Positions 16,711 through 18,435 of a DNA stretch of 18,435 nucleotides are shown one piece after another (within the stretch, counting starts at the first letter, position 1; every line of letters begins with the position of its first letter). Location of the stretch: assembly GCF_016401385.1 (NCBI RefSeq), contig NZ_JAEACF010000007.1, positions 1-18,435 on the forward strand, read 5' to 3'. The stretch comes from Fictibacillus halophilus. Lineage in GTDB: Bacteria > Bacillota > Bacilli > Bacillales > Fictibacillaceae. The position numbers were made by a program, and so were the translations under genes. The notes below the pieces were generated by a model. That model was not told the DNA's origin and did not search any database. It worked only from the letters and a program-made list of their open reading frames with translations.

Positions 16711-17307
16711 ATGCATTATCCTGAACCGATCTCAAAACTGATTGAAAGCTTTATGAAATTGCCGGGCATCGGACCGAAAACGGCGGTTCGCCTGGCATTT
16801 TTCGTATTGGAAATGAAAGAAGATGACGTGCTTGATTTTGGACGAGCACTCGTTAACGCGAAACGTCAGCTTATCTATTGTTCCAACTGCTTTCATATTA
16901 CTGACCGTGATCCTTGTATGATCTGCGATGATTCAAGCAGAGACCGAACGACGATCTGTGTCGTCCACGACTCCAAGGACGTTATTGCGATGGAAAAAAT
17001 GAAAGAATACCGAGGACTCTATCATGTTCTCCACGGTGCTATCTCGCCAATGGACGGCGTAGGACCAGAGGATATTAAAGTCGCAGAACTGTTAAAGCGT
17101 CTAACAGATGAAGGGATTCAAGAAATTATCATGGCTACTGATCCGAACATTGAAGGAGAAGCCACTGCCATGTATATCGCAAGACTCCTAAAACCAACGG
17201 GTATTAAGATTACTCGTATTGCTCACGGCCTCCCTGTAGGTGGAGACTTGGAATATGCGGATGAAGTAACGCTATCCAAAGCGCTTGAAGGAAGAAGAGA
17301 AATCTAA
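16711..17307 (+). CDS. recR: Recombination protein RecR
   Basis: RecR works with RecO (and RecF) to load RecA on single-stranded DNA during gap and break repair. The 198 residues match the standard length. The order is helix-hairpin-helix ([14 protein letters not shown], 17-30), a zinc finger with Cys57, Cys60, Cys69 and Cys72, a Toprim domain with [15 protein letters not shown], and the C-terminal [21 protein letters not shown]. The ATG lies 9 nt after the yaaK stop codon. The only ribosome site is AGGA overlapping that stop, so translation is probably coupled to yaaK. Confidence 0.97.
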   Translation: MHYPEPISKLIESFMKLPGIGPKTAVRLAFFVLEMKEDDVLDFGRALVNAKRQLIYCSNCFHITDRDPCMICDDSSRDRTTICVVHDSKDVIAMEKMKEYRGLYHVLHGAISPMDGVGPEDIKVAELLKRLTDEGIQEIIMATDPNIEGEATAMYIARLLKPTGIKITRIAHGLPVGGDLEYADEVTLSKALEGRREI

Positions 17308-17324
17308 CTAAAGGGGTTGCTTGC

Positions 17325-17549
17325 ATGTTTTTTTCCCGAAAAGGGCGATTGAAGCGATCCGGAGATGAAGAGCTGCTTCAAAGTCTTGATGAGCTAAAGA
17401 TAGACTGGATGCATCAAAAAGAAATGGTGGAACGCAGTGTCGAACCATCTGAAGAGGTTATCTTTAAGCTTCAACTAGCAGAATCAAAATACTTCTTCTT
17501 ATTAAAAGAAGCAAAAAAAAGAAACGTGACGACCAGCAAGTTAAAATAA
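17325..17549 (+). CDS. yaaL: YaaL family protein of unknown function (DUF2508)
   Basis: This is a 74-residue, highly charged, mostly helical protein (start MFFSRKGRLKR, then DEELLQSLDELKIDW). Its size, its position after recR and its sequence fit the YaaL family, whose role is not known. No signal peptide or membrane segment is seen. The ATG follows AAAGGGG by 8 nt and lies 17 nt after recR, so it is the last gene of the dnaX operon. The operon terminator overlaps its last codons. Nothing in the sequence shows an enzymatic activity. Confidence 0.9.
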   Translation: MFFSRKGRLKRSGDEELLQSLDELKIDWMHQKEMVERSVEPSEEVIFKLQLAESKYFFLLKEAKKRNVTTSKLK

Positions 17550-17566
17550 CTGCTGGTCTTTTTTTT
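17531..17566 (+). terminator. Terminator of the dnaX-yaaK-recR-yaaL operon
   Basis: GACCAGCA pairs with TGCTGGTC, an inner GTT/AAC extends the stem, and eight T follow. The 5' arm and the loop encode the last residues and stop codon of yaaL. Confidence 0.95.
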
Positions 17567-17584
17567 GGACAACTCCCATACAAT
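17556..17584 (+). promoter_or_regulatory. Candidate sigma-E promoter of bofA
   Basis: CATACAAT (17577-17584) matches the sigma-E -10 consensus CATACAnT. GTCTTTTT (17556-17563) resembles the -35 GTCATATT at six of eight positions with a 13-nt spacer. Sigma-E control in the mother cell would fit the bofA role. The -35 overlaps the terminator T run, so the match may partly be chance. Confidence 0.45.
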
Positions 17585-17626
17585 GACTAGTAAATAACTA
17601 GGATGTTGTATAGGAGGAATCACATA

Positions 17627-17893
17627 ATGGAGCCAATAACGGTAATCGCTATTCTTGGAACGATCATCTTCGTCCTGCTTTTAGTAGGTGCTCCAATGCG
17701 ACCAATACGCTGGATCGGATTCGGCATAACTCGCTTTTGTATTGGTGCACTGTTGCTTTTTTTATTAAATGCGATCGGAAACTCATATGATATTCATATT
17801 CCGATCAATGCGTTTACTGCGTTGATCTCTGGAATTGCTGGATTACCCGGCATAGCCTCACTAGTAGCTATTGAATTCTTTATCTTAAACTAG
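17627..17893 (+). CDS. bofA: Inhibitor of pro-sigma-K processing BofA
   Basis: BofA is a membrane protein of the outer forespore membrane that, with SpoIVFA, holds the protease SpoIVFB inactive until the SpoIVB signal arrives. This couples sigma-K activation to forespore development. The 88-residue product (87 in B. subtilis) has hydrophobic segments at about 4-22 and 33-47 and a hydrophobic C-terminal part with the conserved HIPINAFTALISGIAGLPGI region. The start ATG lies 8 nt after AGGAGGA; an upstream in-frame ATG at 17603 precedes that ribosome site and is rejected. It stands alone between two terminators, next to an rRNA operon as in B. subtilis. Its presence marks the organism as a spore former. 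Confidence 0.95.
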   Translation: MEPITVIAILGTIIFVLLLVGAPMRPIRWIGFGITRFCIGALLLFLLNAIGNSYDIHIPINAFTALISGIAGLPGIASLVAIEFFILN

Positions 17894-17917
17894 AGGTTCA
17901 TACGATTTCTTAAACTG

Positions 17918-17956
17918 AGGTTTAGAGAGCGATAATAAGCTTTCTAAACCTTTTTT
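17918..17956 (+). terminator. Terminator after bofA
   Basis: AGGTTTAGA pairs with TCTAAACCT, and an inner GC pair extends the stem; six T follow. It protects the rRNA promoters from read-through. Confidence 0.92.
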
Positions 17957-17986
17957 CATTTATTTAAAGTAATTTCAAAATAACTA

Positions 17987-18016
17987 TTGACCTTAAATCA
18001 CAATACGTGATATATT
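17987..18016 (+). promoter_or_regulatory. rRNA operon promoter P1
   Basis: TTGACC (17987-17992), an 18-nt spacer and TATATT (18011-18016) preceded by TGA form an extended promoter. An A/T-rich block upstream (about 17957-17986) could be an UP element. The start region AGTTCTTGTC is shared with the tRNA-Ser promoter. Confidence 0.8.
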
Positions 18017-18078
18017 AGTTCTTGTCGCCGCGACACATGAAACATTGTTGCAGGCGGGAAACAAATTTTAAAAAACGG

Positions 18079-18107
18079 TTGACTTCTTATTATAAAGATG
18101 TTATCCT
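18079..18107 (+). promoter_or_regulatory. rRNA operon promoter P2
   Basis: TTGACT (18079-18084), 17 nt and TATCCT (18102-18107) preceded by TGT form an extended -10. A poly-A/T stretch precedes the -35. A G stands at 18114, seven bases after the -10, which suits the GTP-started rRNA promoters of Bacillus. Confidence 0.78.
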
Positions 18108-18149
18108 AATAAAGTCGCTAAAACGAGCGGCGAACAAAAACGAAACACA

Positions 18150-18233
18150 CAGTTCTTTGAAAACTGAACAAAAGAAATAGGTAAGGAATTAAGAATTAAT
18201 TCCGTCAGTAATAAAATCGAGCAAGACAAACAC
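18150..18233 (+). other. rRNA leader with antitermination-like block and hairpin
   Basis: The leader holds GTTCTTTGAAAACT (18152-18165), the conserved Bacillus rrn leader sequence that includes a boxA-like part, and a hairpin GGAATTAA/TTAATTCC (18185-18203). The stretch before the 16S 5' end should pair with sequence after the 16S to form the RNase III site, but the partner is outside the window. Confidence 0.7.

Positions 18234-18435
<202 letters not shown>

Overview
The window is a core chromosomal segment of a low-GC Gram-positive endospore former of the family Bacillaceae. The basis is gene order and protein similarity recalled from Bacillus subtilis, the AAGGAGG-type ribosome binding sites, the T-box and S-box leaders, the long Bacillus-type SRP RNA and the sporulation gene bofA. 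The 16S fragment may fit Fictibacillus or a close relative, but that genus guess is weak.

Layout: the window opens in the 3' end of a 5S rRNA and closes about 200 nt into a 16S rRNA of the next operon, both on the + strand. It is therefore the whole inter-operon interval that in B. subtilis lies between rrnO and rrnA near the replication origin. From left to right it holds: a 440-base spacer with a 21-nt tandem repeat; yaaC (-) divergent from guaB; dacA; pdxS-pdxT; a serine T-box leader and serS; a tRNA-Ser(UGA); a SAM riboswitch with metN-metI-metQ; the convergent dgk-dck pair (-) and a yaaI-type isochorismatase-family gene (-); tadA; the SRP RNA gene; dnaX-yaaK-recR-yaaL; bofA; and the tandem promoters and leader of the next rRNA operon.

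Functional themes are GMP synthesis (guaB), cell-wall maturation (dacA), vitamin B6 synthesis (pdxST), serine charging (serS and its tRNA), methionine uptake (metNIQ), deoxynucleoside salvage (dck, dgk), tRNA wobble editing (tadA), protein targeting (SRP RNA), replication and recombination (dnaX, yaaK, recR) and sigma-K checkpoint control (bofA).

Most of the window is conserved and ordinary. Compared with the B. subtilis order as I remember it, metNIQ is an insertion and yaaH is missing. The points that most deserve a second look are: two copies of a 126-128 bp palindromic dispersed element whose stems show compensatory base changes, one in the T-box-serS leader and one inside the met operon; a tRNA-Ser with U rather than G at the discriminator position; a correctly phased A-AAA-AAG heptamer in dnaX followed by an early -1 frame stop; a perfect cre match upstream of the S-box promoter; and a common sequence just downstream of the -10 in stable-RNA promoters. 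I found no convincing new multi-gene system.
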